Of a stretch of 64,000 nt of DNA, positions 17,758-27,827 are shown one piece after another. Where the stretch lies: positions 186,001 to 250,000 of the forward strand of contig JACJZI010000002.1 in NCBI GenBank assembly GCA_020635655.1, read 5' to 3'. How positions within the stretch are numbered: position 1 is the stretch's first letter; every line of letters begins with the position of its first letter. The translations under genes and the position numbers were made by a program. Origin of the DNA: Flavobacteriales bacterium (GTDB lineage Bacteria; Bacteroidota; Bacteroidia; Flavobacteriales_F; PHOS-HE28). Below the pieces are notes generated by a model that did not search any database, was not told where the DNA came from, and saw only the letters and a list, made by a program, of their open reading frames with translations.

Positions 17758-20700
17758 CTAGGGCAACTGTTCCTGGCGGGTGGCCGTGGGCACCGTTCCG
17801 CCGATGTTCACCAGGATCGGGTCGCGGTCGTTGTTGGCGCCGGCATACTTCACCGTGCCGTCCATGTTCACATCGGTGAGCAGGTAGCCGGTGGTCGTGG
17901 CGGTGGGTATCGTACCGCCGATGGCCACCAGGATGGGGTCGCGGTCGTTGTTCGCCCCGGCGTACTTGATGAAGGCGTCGTCCACCGTGTTGCCGGACCA
18001 GAGCACCAGCGTGCCGTTGATCGTGTTCTGGGCATTCGTCCCGTAGGTGGCGGTGCTGCCGTCGGTCAGGTCCACGGTGGTGGGTGAAGTGGCCAACGCG
18101 ACCGTGTTCAAGGTCATCACCCCGAGGTGGTTGCGATGGCGCAAAACGACATGGTAGTCGTCGGGAAGAGCGTCAAAGCTCACGGGTGAGGTGCCGTCCA
18201 CGTCCACCACGTCGCCGTCGCGCTGCAGCAGGGCACAGCGGGTGGCCTCCACCAGGGTGTTGTTGTCCTTGTTGCGCAACTCGAGGAACACCCAATCGAC
18301 GACGGCATCGTTGCCGGCCAATGCCAGGACGGATGCCGTCGTCGTTTCCCCTCCTCCGCCCACCTGGGTGTAACCGAGTGCGGAGTAAGGTTCGCCGGCT
18401 GGCACCAGGCCGTTGTTGCGAAGGCCGTCGTTCATCAGGCCGCTGCCGCTGTCGTAGGGGCCCTGCAGGAAGGCGCGCAGGGAAAGGGTCAGCGGATGGC
18501 AGCCCGGCTCCGGCCCCAGGTCGGTGATCGTCCATCCATAGGTGCCGGTGAGCAGATCGTGCGCGGCCTCCCCGGCGCAATAGTGGCTGCCATTGGCGCC
18601 CAGAACGAGGTTCGTGGGGATGCCCGACTCACCGGGATCCAAGGTGGCCCAGCCGATCAGGATGCTGTCGTAGTTGGCGGTCGATAGGCTCGTGTTGGTG
18701 AACATGTTGCCCATCTGGATGGCATGCTCGATGTTCCATGACGCGAGCGAGCGATCGAAGCTCTGCGCGCCGTTGAACATGCCGAGGAAGCTGTTGACCA
18801 GGTGAACGTCCCAACTATCCAGGTCCCTATTGAACGCGGTGGCCCCCTGGAACATGGACGCCAGGTTCGTCGCGCTGCTCATATCCCATGCGCCCAGCTC
18901 CTGGTCGAACAGGGGCGAGTCCCGGAAGCAATTGGCGAACTGCGCGATGTGGCTGACGTCCCAGGAGGCCAGGGGCGAGTTGAAGCCGGTGGATTGCCTG
19001 AACGCCGAACCCATGTCGGTGCAAATGCTCAGGTCGGGCGCGTCCGTCGCGGAGATCTGGAGGTTGTTGCAGCCACGGAAAGCCTGTGACATGGAACTCC
19101 AGGAGTTGCTGCCCCACTGCGTCACGTCGAGGATCTTGTTCCGGTCCCCGCCACCATTGAAATAGATCCGGGGGAAGGCGCCATTGATGGCTACGGTATG
19201 GCTACCTGCGGACGCGTAGACGTGCGTGGCGTCCGTACTCGCGTCAGCATCCGATCGGGCCGTGAACGCACCGTCACCCCAGTCCACGAAATAGTCGTAA
19301 CCGGTGCCCGTGGTCGGCAGGGTGATGGATTCGTTGGCCGAGGTGGTCTGCCAGGTCGTGACGAACAGCTCGCCGTTCGGACAACCGAGCCCGGCGTCCG
19401 TGATGGACCAGCCGTACTGATCGATCAGGTCCACCCTCCCGGACCAGCCCGCGCAGAAGGTGGCATCGGCCGCAGCGAACGGAACACCGGAGGGAATGGT
19501 CGTCTCGCCCGGATCCAGCGTGGACCATCCGTTGAGCAACAGATCATAGTTCGCGGTGGAAAGTCCCGAGTTGGAGAACATGTCCGTCGCGTCGCTCAGG
19601 CTGCTGATGTCCCAGCTGCTCAGGTCCCGATCGAAGGCGTTCGCACCGAAGAACATGTCGCTCATCAGGGACACACTGGAAACATCCCAGGCGGACAGAT
19701 CCTGGTCGAAGGCATCGGCCTGCTGGAACATGCCGGTCATGTTCGTGATGTGGCTCACGTCCCACGGGCCGATGGACGAGTTGAAGTTGTTCGACCCACG
19801 GAACATCCCGGCCAATGAGGTACAGGCGGACAGGTCCGGGGCATCGCTGGCGCTCACCTGGATGTTCTCGCAGCTTCGGAACATGAAGGTCATGTCGCTC
19901 CACTGCTGAGTGCCCCATTGCACCACATCGATGATCTTGTTCACGTCGTCCGAGCCGTACAGCATGAACCGCGGGTGGGCGCCGATCATGCGTACCTGGT
20001 ATGTACCGGGAGCCGAGTAGACGTGCGTGGCATCGGCGGTGCCCCCGGCGGTCGAATGTGCGGAGATCATCCCGTCCCCCCAGTCGGCCACGTAGTCGAA
20101 CCCGCTGCCCACCGCGGGCATGGTGATGGTGTCGTTCGCCACGCTGGTCTGCCAGGTGGTGATGAAGGCATCGGCGGTGGTGCACGATGTGCCGCCATCC
20201 GTGATGCTCCAGCCCTGGGTGTTGATCAGGGAGGCATGGGCATCCACCGCCAGGCAGAATTGGCTGAGACCTCCTTCGAGGGTCACTCCGGAGGGAACAT
20301 CATCGATGCCATCACCCGCCGTGCCGCTGGTATCGGTGGCCCAACCGATCAGCGTGGCGTCGTAGTTGAACGTGGAGAGTGTGACGTTCAGGAACATGTT
20401 GGCCATGCCCGTCACGTTGCTGATGTCCCATTGGCCGAGGTTGCGATCGAAGGCGTCCGCGTCACGGAACATGCCGCCCAGTTCCGTAGCGCTGTGCATG
20501 TCCCATTCACCGATGCCCTGGTCGAATACGTTGGCGTTGCGGAACATCGCACCGAAGTCCTGCACATTGCCAACGTCCCAACCGGTGATGTCCGCGTTGA
20601 ACTGGCTGCCGTTGTAGAACATCGCGTTCATGGTGGTCACGCCGCTCACGTCCCAGTTCCAGTTGGTGCCGGGGTCCTGTCCCAGTGCATAGCAGTTGTT

Positions 20701-23700
20701 GAACATGCTGCTCATGTTGGTGACCGTGCTCAGGTCGGGGACATCGGTGGCTGTCACGTCCAGGTTGGTGCAGTTCCGGAACGCACTGGCGAACGAGTCC
20801 CAGGCGATGTCGCCCCACTGTTCCACGGTCCGGAGCTTGGTGCGGTACGGTTCGTTCTGCAGATGGATGCGCGGAAAGGTGCCATGGATCGAAACGGTGT
20901 ATGTGCCGGAGGCGGCGTAGACATGGGAGGCATCGGTATTGCCATCGGCATCGGAACGATGGGTGAAGGACCCATCGCCCCAATCCACGATGTAGTCGTA
21001 GCCCGATCCGGTGGTGGGGATGTTGATGGGTTCGTTGGCGGTCTGGGTCAGCCAGGTGGTGATGAAGGGCTGGTCGGTGCAGCCCAGGCCCGCATCGGTG
21101 ATGGTCCATCCGTTGGCATCGATCAGGTCCTGGCGCGCACCGGCGCCCGCGCAGAAGGTGAGCCCCTGGGCGCCGAGGTCGAGCCCGTTGGGCACCGCGG
21201 TCTCCCCGGGATCCTGCGTGCTCCAGCCGATCAGGGTGCTGTCGTAGTTGGCGGTGGACAGGCCGCTGATGTCCAGCATCTGCGACACGTCGGTCACGCT
21301 GCTGATGTCCCAGTCCCCGAGGTCCTGGTCGAACGCGTTGCAGACCAGGAACATTTGGGCCATGTTCGTCACGTGGCTCACGTCCCAGGAGCTCAGGGGT
21401 TGGTCGAAGCTGCTGGCTTCGCGGAAGGCCTGGAACATGTCGGTGATGGTGCTCACATCCCAGTTGTCCATCGGTGCGTTCATCAGCGGGCACCCGCGGA
21501 ACATGTTGTTCATGGAGGTGCATTGGCTCAGGTCCGGCGTGTCGGTGGCGCTCACCTGCAGGTTCGTGCAGCCGTGGAAGGCCTGGGCCATGGACTTCCA
21601 GGCCATCGCACCCCACTGACCGACGTCGGTGAGCTTCAGGCGATCGACGGCATTGATCGAGTAGATGCGCGGAAAAGTCCCGCCGATGCGCACGGTGTGG
21701 GATCCCGCGGTGGCGAACGTGTGCGTGGCGTCGGTGGTGGCGTTCGTGTCATTGTGTTGGGTCACCGTTCCATCGCCCCAGTCCACGTAGTAGTCGTAAC
21801 CGATCCCCGTGGTGGGGATGGTGATGGGTTCGTTGGCGGTGGTGGTCTGCCAGGTGCTCACGAACTCATCCGCGGGCGCGCAGCCGCCGAGGCCGGCATC
21901 ATTGATGGACCAGCCGTGGTCGATGATCAGGCTCTGGCGGGCGGCGCCAGCGGCGCAGAAGGTGAGCCCGGTGGCTCCCAGAGCGAGCCCGGTGGGTATG
22001 GCGGTCTCCCCGGGATCCAGGGTGCTCCAGCCGATCAGCGTGGCATCGTAGTTCGCCGTGGACAGTCCTGTATTTCTGAGCATGGTGCTCATCGTGTTCG
22101 CGCTGCTGATGTCCCATGCTCCCAGGTCCTGATCGAAGGCGGTCGCTACGTCGAACATCCCGGCGAAACTGGTCACCTGGCTCACATCCCAACCGCTGAT
22201 ATCCTGGTTGAACGCACCCGCCCCTTGGAACATCAGCCCCATGATGGTCACCTGGCTCACATCCCAGCCACCGATGGCCTGGTCGAAGGCGTCGGCGTTC
22301 TTGAACATGGCCAGGGTGTTGGTCACCTGGCCCATGTCCCACAGGTCGAGCGGTTGGTTGAACGCATGGGCATCCTCGAACATGCGGCGGGTGATGGTGA
22401 TGTTGCTCACGTCCCAGTTGTTGAGCGGCGAGTTGAATGTGGTGCAGCTGCGGAACGTTCCCTCCAGGGAGGCGCAGGCGGACAGGTCGGGGGTGTCCGT
22501 GGCGGAGATCTGCAGGTTGCTGCACCCATGGAAGGCATCCTGCATGGAGGCCCATTGGATATTGCCCCACTGGGTCACGTCCAGGAGCTTGGTCTTGTCA
22601 CCGGCATCATTGAAGTAGAGCTGCGGGAAAGCGCCGCCGATCCGGATGGTCTGCAGCCCTGCGCTGGCGAAAGCGTGCGTGGCGTCGGTGGTGGCGTTGG
22701 TGTCGCTGTGCAGGGTCACCGTTCCATCGCCCCAGTCCACATAGTAGTCGTATCCGGTCCCCGTGGTGGGGATGGTGATGGTCTCATTGGCCGCGGTCGT
22801 TTGCCAGGTCGTCACGAACTCATCCGTGGGTGTGCATCCGCCAGGGCCGGCGTCGTTGATGCTCCAGCCGTAGGTGTTCATCAACGCTTGTTTGGCGAGT
22901 GCACCGGCACAGTAGGTAAGCCCAGTGGCACCGAGGCTGAGCCCGGTGGGTATGGTCTCCCCGGGGTCCAGCGTACTCCAGCCGATCAGCGTGGCATCGT
23001 AGTTCGCCGTGGACAGTCCTGTATTTCTGAGCATGGTGCTCATTGCGTTCGCGCTGCTGATGTCCCAAGCTCCCAGGTCCTGATCGAAGGCGGTCGCTAC
23101 GTCGAACATCCCGGCGAAACTGGTCACCTGGCTCACATCCCAACCGCTGATATCCTGATTGAACACACTCGCCCCTTGGAACATCAGCCCCATGATGGTC
23201 ACCTGGCTCACATCCCAGCCACCGATGTCCTGGTCGAAGGCGTCGGCGTTCTTGAACATGGCCAGGGTGTTGGTCACTTGGCCCATGTCCCAGCTGTCGA
23301 GCGGTTGGTTGAACGCATGCGCATCCTGGAACATGCGGCGTGTAATGGTGATCGTGCTCACGTCCCAGTTGTTCAGCGGCGAGTTGAAGGCGGTGCAGCC
23401 GCGGAAGGTCCCCTCCAGGGAGGTGCAGGCGGACAGGTCGGGTGTGTCCGTGGCGGAGATCTGCAGGTTGCTGCACCCATGGAAGGCATCCTGCATGGAG
23501 GCCCATTGGATGTTGCCCCACTGGGTCACGTCCAGGATCTTGGTCTTGTCGCCGGCATCATTGAAGTAGAGCTGCGGAAAGGTCCCGCTCACCCGCACCT
23601 GGTGCGTGCCTGCCGTGGCGTACACATGCGTGGCATCCCCGATGTAGCCGGCGAGGATGGTGCCATCCCCCCAGTTCACTCCGTAGTAATAGCCACCGCC

Positions 23701-23832
23701 CGTAGTGGGGATGGTGATGCTCTCATTGGCCGAGGTCGTCTGCCAGGTGGTCACGAAGTCGTTCGGCGACTGGGCGTGGCCGATCAGTGCGGCGAGGATG
23801 AACGTGGCGCCAAGGATCGATCGTGCTTGCAT
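17758..23832 (-). CDS. Giant secreted PKD-DUF285 repeat protein (6 modules)
   Basis: A 2024-aa paralogue of the 2916-aa protein with a similar signal peptide (MQARSILGATFILAALIGHAQ) and six PKD-DUF285 modules. The first two modules are nearly identical to each other, which points to recent duplication. The PKD turn (VDWGDG), the QWG-I-W segment, the DUF285 repeats (for example NQDISGWDVSQVTSFAGMF) and the closing LSTANYDATLIGWSTLDPGE unit are all present. The last 245 residues, from about 1781, carry the same C-terminal domain with RHRNHLGVMTLN and two KYAGANNDRD elements. It lies directly upstream of the first giant gene on the same strand but has its own leader and 3' inverted repeat, so each is probably a separate transcript. 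A surface or adhesin role is inferred from the family. Confidence 0.88.
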   Translation of the reverse strand: MQARSILGATFILAALIGHAQSPNDFVTTWQTTSANESITIPTTGGGYYYGVNWGDGTILAGYIGDATHVYATAGTHQVRVSGTFPQLYFNDAGDKTKILDVTQWGNIQWASMQDAFHGCSNLQISATDTPDLSACTSLEGTFRGCTAFNSPLNNWDVSTITITRRMFQDAHAFNQPLDSWDMGQVTNTLAMFKNADAFDQDIGGWDVSQVTIMGLMFQGASVFNQDISGWDVSQVTSFAGMFDVATAFDQDLGAWDISSANAMSTMLRNTGLSTANYDATLIGWSTLDPGETIPTGLSLGATGLTYCAGALAKQALMNTYGWSINDAGPGGCTPTDEFVTTWQTTAANETITIPTTGTGYDYYVDWGDGTVTLHSDTNATTDATHAFASAGLQTIRIGGAFPQLYFNDAGDKTKLLDVTQWGNIQWASMQDAFHGCSNLQISATDTPDLSACASLEGTFRSCTTFNSPLNNWDVSNITITRRMFEDAHAFNQPLDLWDMGQVTNTLAMFKNADAFDQAIGGWDVSQVTIMGLMFQGAGAFNQDISGWDVSQVTSFAGMFDVATAFDQDLGAWDISSANTMSTMLRNTGLSTANYDATLIGWSTLDPGETAIPTGLALGATGLTFCAAGAARQSLIIDHGWSINDAGLGGCAPADEFVSTWQTTTANEPITIPTTGIGYDYYVDWGDGTVTQHNDTNATTDATHTFATAGSHTVRIGGTFPRIYSINAVDRLKLTDVGQWGAMAWKSMAQAFHGCTNLQVSATDTPDLSQCTSMNNMFRGCPLMNAPMDNWDVSTITDMFQAFREASSFDQPLSSWDVSHVTNMAQMFLVCNAFDQDLGDWDISSVTDVSQMLDISGLSTANYDSTLIGWSTQDPGETAVPNGLDLGAQGLTFCAGAGARQDLIDANGWTITDAGLGCTDQPFITTWLTQTANEPINIPTTGSGYDYIVDWGDGSFTHRSDADGNTDASHVYAASGTYTVSIHGTFPRIHLQNEPYRTKLRTVEQWGDIAWDSFASAFRNCTNLDVTATDVPDLSTVTNMSSMFNNCYALGQDPGTNWNWDVSGVTTMNAMFYNGSQFNADITGWDVGNVQDFGAMFRNANVFDQGIGEWDMHSATELGGMFRDADAFDRNLGQWDISNVTGMANMFLNVTLSTFNYDATLIGWATDTSGTAGDGIDDVPSGVTLEGGLSQFCLAVDAHASLINTQGWSITDGGTSCTTADAFITTWQTSVANDTITMPAVGSGFDYVADWGDGMISAHSTAGGTADATHVYSAPGTYQVRMIGAHPRFMLYGSDDVNKIIDVVQWGTQQWSDMTFMFRSCENIQVSASDAPDLSACTSLAGMFRGSNNFNSSIGPWDVSHITNMTGMFQQADAFDQDLSAWDVSSVSLMSDMFFGANAFDRDLSSWDISSLSDATDMFSNSGLSTANYDLLLNGWSTLDPGETTIPSGVPFAAADATFCAGWSGRVDLIDQYGWSITDAGLGCPNGELFVTTWQTTSANESITLPTTGTGYDYFVDWGDGAFTARSDADASTDATHVYASAGSHTVAINGAFPRIYFNGGGDRNKILDVTQWGSNSWSSMSQAFRGCNNLQISATDAPDLSICTDMGSAFRQSTGFNSPLASWDVSHIAQFANCFRDSPLFDQELGAWDMSSATNLASMFQGATAFNRDLDSWDVHLVNSFLGMFNGAQSFDRSLASWNIEHAIQMGNMFTNTSLSTANYDSILIGWATLDPGESGIPTNLVLGANGSHYCAGEAAHDLLTGTYGWTITDLGPEPGCHPLTLSLRAFLQGPYDSGSGLMNDGLRNNGLVPAGEPYSALGYTQVGGGGETTTASVLALAGNDAVVDWVFLELRNKDNNTLVEATRCALLQRDGDVVDVDGTSPVSFDALPDDYHVVLRHRNHLGVMTLNTVALATSPTTVDLTDGSTATYGTNAQNTINGTLVLWSGNTVDDAFIKYAGANNDRDPILVAIGGTIPTATTTGYLLTDVNMDGTVKYAGANNDRDPILVNIGGTVPTATRQEQLP

Positions 23833-23877
23833 AAGGGGTGAGGTTCGGAGGGTTGGTAAGGAGCGGATTCGAAAGGG

Positions 23878-23933
23878 CAGTTTAGCTCCGGTGTGCGTGG
23901 AACACCTAATTTGCTGCGTCTACAATGGGTCTA
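23878..23933 (-). promoter_or_regulatory. Shared 5' region, second giant gene
   Basis: This is the counterpart of 17483-17538: minus-strand TAGACCCATTGTAGACGC, AAATTAGGT and AAACTGC in the same order and spacing. It overlaps the first codons of the divergent TPR-HTH gene (ATG at 23925), so it lies in a divergent control region. It may include a binding site for that regulator, which is inference. Confidence 0.45.
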
Positions 23934-25622
23934 CGCGACAGATGTTCATTGGGCAGCAGGGCCTTGCGCACCATTCATGGCATCGGGGCTGTTTGTGCTG
24001 TGGTCTGTTCACTGGTGCATGTAGACGCATTTGCACAGGATATGCAGCCCCGCTATCCGGACACCCTGGCGCATATCCGGTCGCTGGTGGATGAGGCCGA
24101 ACTCCTCTACCGTTCGGATGAATTGGTGGAGAAGTTCCAATTGCTCCAGGAGGCCGGGCGGCAGATGGATCGGGTGCAGGATGTCGCCCTGGTGCTCCAT
24201 TACCAGGACCTGATGGGCCACACGCTTTGGAGCCTTGGGGCCACGGACGTGGCGCTGGGGTACTATCGGGCGGCCATCACCACATCCAAGAGGATCCAGC
24301 CCGGCCGGTCCAACATGCCCTGGCGCTACCTCGGCCAGCTCGGTGCCGCCTACCTGGAGCTCCACCAGCTGGACAGTGCCCTGTTCTATTTCCGCCAGGC
24401 GCGGGATGCCGCCCATGGGGTGAGCGGTCCCTGGTTCGCCTCCTCCCTGAACAACCTGGGCATGGCCCACCTGCAGCTGGGCGAGTTCGGTGCGGCCCTG
24501 GCCTACTACGACTCGGCCACGGCCGCGCTCCGGTCCCGGGATGTGCAAAGCCGGCTGCTGGCCGTGAGCATCCTGGACAACCGCGCGGACGTATCCCTGG
24601 CAATGGGCCGGGTGGAGGACGCGCTCCCCATCGTACGGACGAACCTGGACAGCCTGCTGCGCATCGGCCTGGAGGACGACAACGGGCGCGAGAAGTACGC
24701 CCGCTACCGGTTCAAGTACGTGGACCTGCTGCTGCGCGCCGGTCGTGCCGACGAGGCCGCCCGCGAAATGGAGGGCCTGGAGCGTTTCGTGCAGGGCATG
24801 GGCGACCGCCTCGATCCCCAGGTGCGGTTGAAACTGGCCGATGCCCGCTTCCGGTTCGCACGCGTACAAGGGGATGCGAACATGTTGGCCGCCGCCGCAC
24901 AGGCCCTGGTGGCCCTGCGCGACAGCCTGTCCCAGGTGCGCGCCCGCGAGAGCTCCATGCTCACCAGTGGATTGGCGGACCTCAGCACCGTCCGGTTGAA
25001 GGGCGAGATGGACGCGAAGCTCCGGTTGACCGAGGCCGAGGCGCGCGCTTCGGACGAACGGGCCCGCGCGCGCACCGTGCTTGCCCTGCTCATCACGCTC
25101 TTCTCCCTCATCACCCTCGTGAGCCTCACCATGTGGTGGCGCGCCCGCGTGCGCCGCAAGCAGGCCGAGAAGGAACTGCTCGGCCTGGAGCTGGACCAGA
25201 AGCGCAAGGACCTGCAGCAGATGGGGCTCGAGTTCGCCCACCGCAAGGAGCGGGCGGAAGCGTTGGAGCAACTGGCCTCCGAGCTGGACCGCGCGGACGG
25301 GGACGGGGTCGCCGCCGTGGCCGCGGACCTGAAGGCGAAGGCCAGTGCCGAGGTGCGCCTGGAGGAACGCCGCGAATGGCTGCACCAGCAGGTGGAGACG
25401 GTGAACAGCGCCTTCTATGAAGCGCTGCGCGCGCGCTACCCGCAGCTGGCCACCACCGAGGTGGAGCTCTGTGGCCTGATCCGTTCCGGCTTCAGCAACA
25501 AGGAGATCGCCGAACTGCGCAACATCACGCCCAAGTCGGCGCGCATGGCGCGCTACCGCCTGAAAAGAAGGCTCGGCATCACGGGCGGGGAGGACATCGC
25601 CGAGGTGCTGCGGGCGCTTTGA
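23925..25622 (+). CDS. TPR-transmembrane-HTH regulator
   Basis: A 565-aa protein in the usual Bacteroidota sensor arrangement. An N-terminal signal-like stretch ends at DAFAQ (about residue 38), several tetratricopeptide repeats follow (about 45-260, for example NNLGMAHLQLGEFGAALAYY), then a coiled region, one transmembrane helix (TVLALLITLFSLITLVSLTM, about 385-405), a second coiled coil, and a C-terminal LuxR/GerE-like helix-turn-helix (ELCGLIRSGFSNKEIAELRN to ITPKSARMARYRLKRRL). It probably transmits an envelope or periplasmic state to transcription. It is divergent from the giant surface gene and its first codons sit on the shared 5' motif, so control of the surface genes is an attractive but untested idea. 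A start a few codons downstream is possible. Confidence 0.75.
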   Translation: MGLRDRCSLGSRALRTIHGIGAVCAVVCSLVHVDAFAQDMQPRYPDTLAHIRSLVDEAELLYRSDELVEKFQLLQEAGRQMDRVQDVALVLHYQDLMGHTLWSLGATDVALGYYRAAITTSKRIQPGRSNMPWRYLGQLGAAYLELHQLDSALFYFRQARDAAHGVSGPWFASSLNNLGMAHLQLGEFGAALAYYDSATAALRSRDVQSRLLAVSILDNRADVSLAMGRVEDALPIVRTNLDSLLRIGLEDDNGREKYARYRFKYVDLLLRAGRADEAAREMEGLERFVQGMGDRLDPQVRLKLADARFRFARVQGDANMLAAAAQALVALRDSLSQVRARESSMLTSGLADLSTVRLKGEMDAKLRLTEAEARASDERARARTVLALLITLFSLITLVSLTMWWRARVRRKQAEKELLGLELDQKRKDLQQMGLEFAHRKERAEALEQLASELDRADGDGVAAVAADLKAKASAEVRLEERREWLHQQVETVNSAFYEALRARYPQLATTEVELCGLIRSGFSNKEIAELRNITPKSARMARYRLKRRLGITGGEDIAEVLRAL

Positions 25623-25640
25623 GCGGCCTGCACCGATCCC

Positions 25641-27707
25641 CTACCGCACCACGATCGCCCGCTGGTGCCACTGCGCCCCTTGCGGCGTCACCGCCCGCAA
25701 CACATAGCTGCCCGCGCCGATACCGTCCAGCGGAATGCCCCGTTCCGCCCGGGCCATCGTGCCCGACCACACCATGCGGCCGCTGGCATCCATGAGCTCC
25801 ACGGTGCTCGTGGGGTCCAGCGCGCCGCGCACGAAAAGTTGGTCCTTCGCGGGCACGGGGAACACCTGCAGGGGGGCGGACGCGGCGGTGACCGGCACAT
25901 GCGTGGCCACGCCCGGATCGATGCGGATCAGCGCGTTGGTGGTCGCGTTCACGCCCCAGATGTGCCCCTCGGGGCCGATCTTGATGCCCATCAGTCCGGC
26001 GGATCCTGTCTGGATGCGGCCCAGCTCGGCGAAGTTCGGGTCGCTCAGGTCGTAGATCACCACCTCGCCGGTGGCGTGGTCGCTCACCAGCAGGCGGTCG
26101 CCGATCACGTCGATGCCCGCCGGTTGGAGCAGACCGGCGGAGATGATCTCCTGCCAGGTGTAGCCGCTCACCACGCTGTACTCCACATAGTTCTCCCACG
26201 GTCCGAACGTGGCCGGCCCGGTCACGCTGCCGGTGTGGATGTCCAGCCGCAGCACGCGCTGGCCGCCGTCGTCCACCACGTACAGCCAGCCGGTGTGCTT
26301 GTCCAGCACGCAATGGCTCACGATGTGGTCGTTCGGGTCCCTGGTGATGGTGAAGTCGGCATAGCGGCGGATGATCGCGTCGCCGTGGTAGTCGTTGCCC
26401 GGCCCGTGGTCGTCCACGAAATCGTGGCGCACGATGTCGCCGTTGTAGCCGTCCACCACCCAGTACACGTTGGCCTTCTCATGGGCGATGCCCTGTGCGT
26501 TGGGCGTCACGTGCAGCATGTCGATGTGGCTGCCCAGCGGGCCGAAGATGGGCTGGGCGTACACCGCCGGGTCGCTGTCCCACAGGGTGGGTCCGGTGAA
26601 GGGCGGCGGGCCGTTGTGGTTGGCGTCGAACACGCCGGGGCTGGTGCTGAAGTTGCCGTTGTCGCCGAAGGCGATGCCGGTGGGCAGGCTCATGAAGTGC
26701 CAGGCGTTCAGGTCATGCTGCCACAGCCAGGTCATGTCGGGCTGGCCCACGTCGGTGAACTTCACCGTGCTGCCGCCACTCTGCTCGGTCTCCTTGTTGA
26801 TCACCCACAGCTCGCGGCGGGACAGGTCGGGGTGGAAATCCAGGTCGCGCGGCACCAGCAGGTCCTGGTCGGCGTCGGCCACCACCACCACCTGTGGGGT
26901 GCCGCTGAGGTAGTCGTCGATGATGTCCGGGATCGGCGTGTTGATCAGCACGGCGATGGTCAGCGTGTCGTTGGCGGACACCAGGTCGGCGCCGCCGTTG
27001 ATCGCGTCGGCCCACACCGCGAGGGTGTGTGGGCCGGTGGTCATGGGCGTCCAGGGCGTGGCATGGGTGAAGGCGTAGGCGCTGCCGGCCATCAGGTTCA
27101 GGCCGGTGATCGGCTCGCTCACCGGCGGGTCGTTGTCCACCCGGTAGTTCAGGGTGAAGCCGGTCACCGGATCACCGCCGAGCGTCTTGATCGTGCCCTC
27201 CACCACCACGTCGTCATCGGCAAAGGCATAGCGCGGACTGATCAACTTGGTCACCGTCATGTCGCGGGCGGGTGGGGCCTGGGCCAGGAAGGTGAAGGTC
27301 TGCCCCAGGCCGGTGCCCACGAACTGGGCGGCGCTCACGCCGTCCACGAACACCTCGAAGCGGAGGCCCGCATCGCCCCAATCGTCGGCCCAGAAGATGT
27401 CGTAGGGCGCGCCCTCGGTCAGGCACCACGGGCCTTCCGTAATGGTCAGGTTGTCGCCATAGCCACCGGGGTTCTGTTGCTGGGCGCCGGCCCCGTTACA
27501 GCCCACCAGCGTGTTGCCGCCGAAGAAGATGGTGTTGGTTCCGCAGGGATCGCCGTTGGGCAGCAGCTCCCAGTAGGTCTCGTAGCCGTAGCCGTCCGTG
27601 GTCACGGCGATGGTCACCTCCACCTCGCCGGGGTTGCATTGGGCAAGGGCGAAGTGGGGGAGGGCGCAAGCCGCCAGGGCGGCGCCCACGAGCAGGGATC
27701 GGTCCAT
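25641..27707 (-). CDS. Secreted NHL/beta-propeller-like protein with T9SS sorting domain
   Basis: A 688-aa protein with a signal peptide (MDRSLLVGAALAACALPHFA, cut near LAQ). The first 150 residues are a Cys-containing beta region with a WADDWGDAG motif; an immunoglobulin-like CARDB-type domain follows (about 150-255). The central part (about 275-590) has repeated propeller-like strands such as GWLYVVDDGGQRVLRLD, GDRLLVSDHATGEVVIYDLS and GHIWGVNATTNALIRID. The end (about 600-688) is a type A T9SS domain: LQVFPVPAKDQLFV, STVELMDASGRMVWSG and a final basic RAIVVR. It is therefore probably exported through T9SS to the cell surface. The substrate or function is not evident. It converges with the TPR-HTH gene (18 bp between stops). 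Confidence 0.8.
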   Translation of the reverse strand: MDRSLLVGAALAACALPHFALAQCNPGEVEVTIAVTTDGYGYETYWELLPNGDPCGTNTIFFGGNTLVGCNGAGAQQQNPGGYGDNLTITEGPWCLTEGAPYDIFWADDWGDAGLRFEVFVDGVSAAQFVGTGLGQTFTFLAQAPPARDMTVTKLISPRYAFADDDVVVEGTIKTLGGDPVTGFTLNYRVDNDPPVSEPITGLNLMAGSAYAFTHATPWTPMTTGPHTLAVWADAINGGADLVSANDTLTIAVLINTPIPDIIDDYLSGTPQVVVVADADQDLLVPRDLDFHPDLSRRELWVINKETEQSGGSTVKFTDVGQPDMTWLWQHDLNAWHFMSLPTGIAFGDNGNFSTSPGVFDANHNGPPPFTGPTLWDSDPAVYAQPIFGPLGSHIDMLHVTPNAQGIAHEKANVYWVVDGYNGDIVRHDFVDDHGPGNDYHGDAIIRRYADFTITRDPNDHIVSHCVLDKHTGWLYVVDDGGQRVLRLDIHTGSVTGPATFGPWENYVEYSVVSGYTWQEIISAGLLQPAGIDVIGDRLLVSDHATGEVVIYDLSDPNFAELGRIQTGSAGLMGIKIGPEGHIWGVNATTNALIRIDPGVATHVPVTAASAPLQVFPVPAKDQLFVRGALDPTSTVELMDASGRMVWSGTMARAERGIPLDGIGAGSYVLRAVTPQGAQWHQRAIVVR

Positions 27708-27827
27708 GGCGTGAAACTACAGGCATCGCGCCATGCGGGCGACATGTTCGGTCGAGGGATTCGCGCGATCCGACCCGACCCAGGGGATGCTCGGCGATCC
27801 GTGCCGTCCGCTACCTTGCCGGCGACC

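Noticed and set aside
9013..23841. Long plus-strand ORFs (up to 1307 aa) across the two giant surface genes
   Set aside because: They are His/Val/Gly-rich antisense frames of the repetitive genes, with no signal peptide or domain. The minus frames have signal peptides and clear DUF285 repeats.
24009..25385. 458-aa minus ORF opposite the TPR-HTH gene
   Set aside because: It has no domains and is antisense to clear TPR and HTH motifs.
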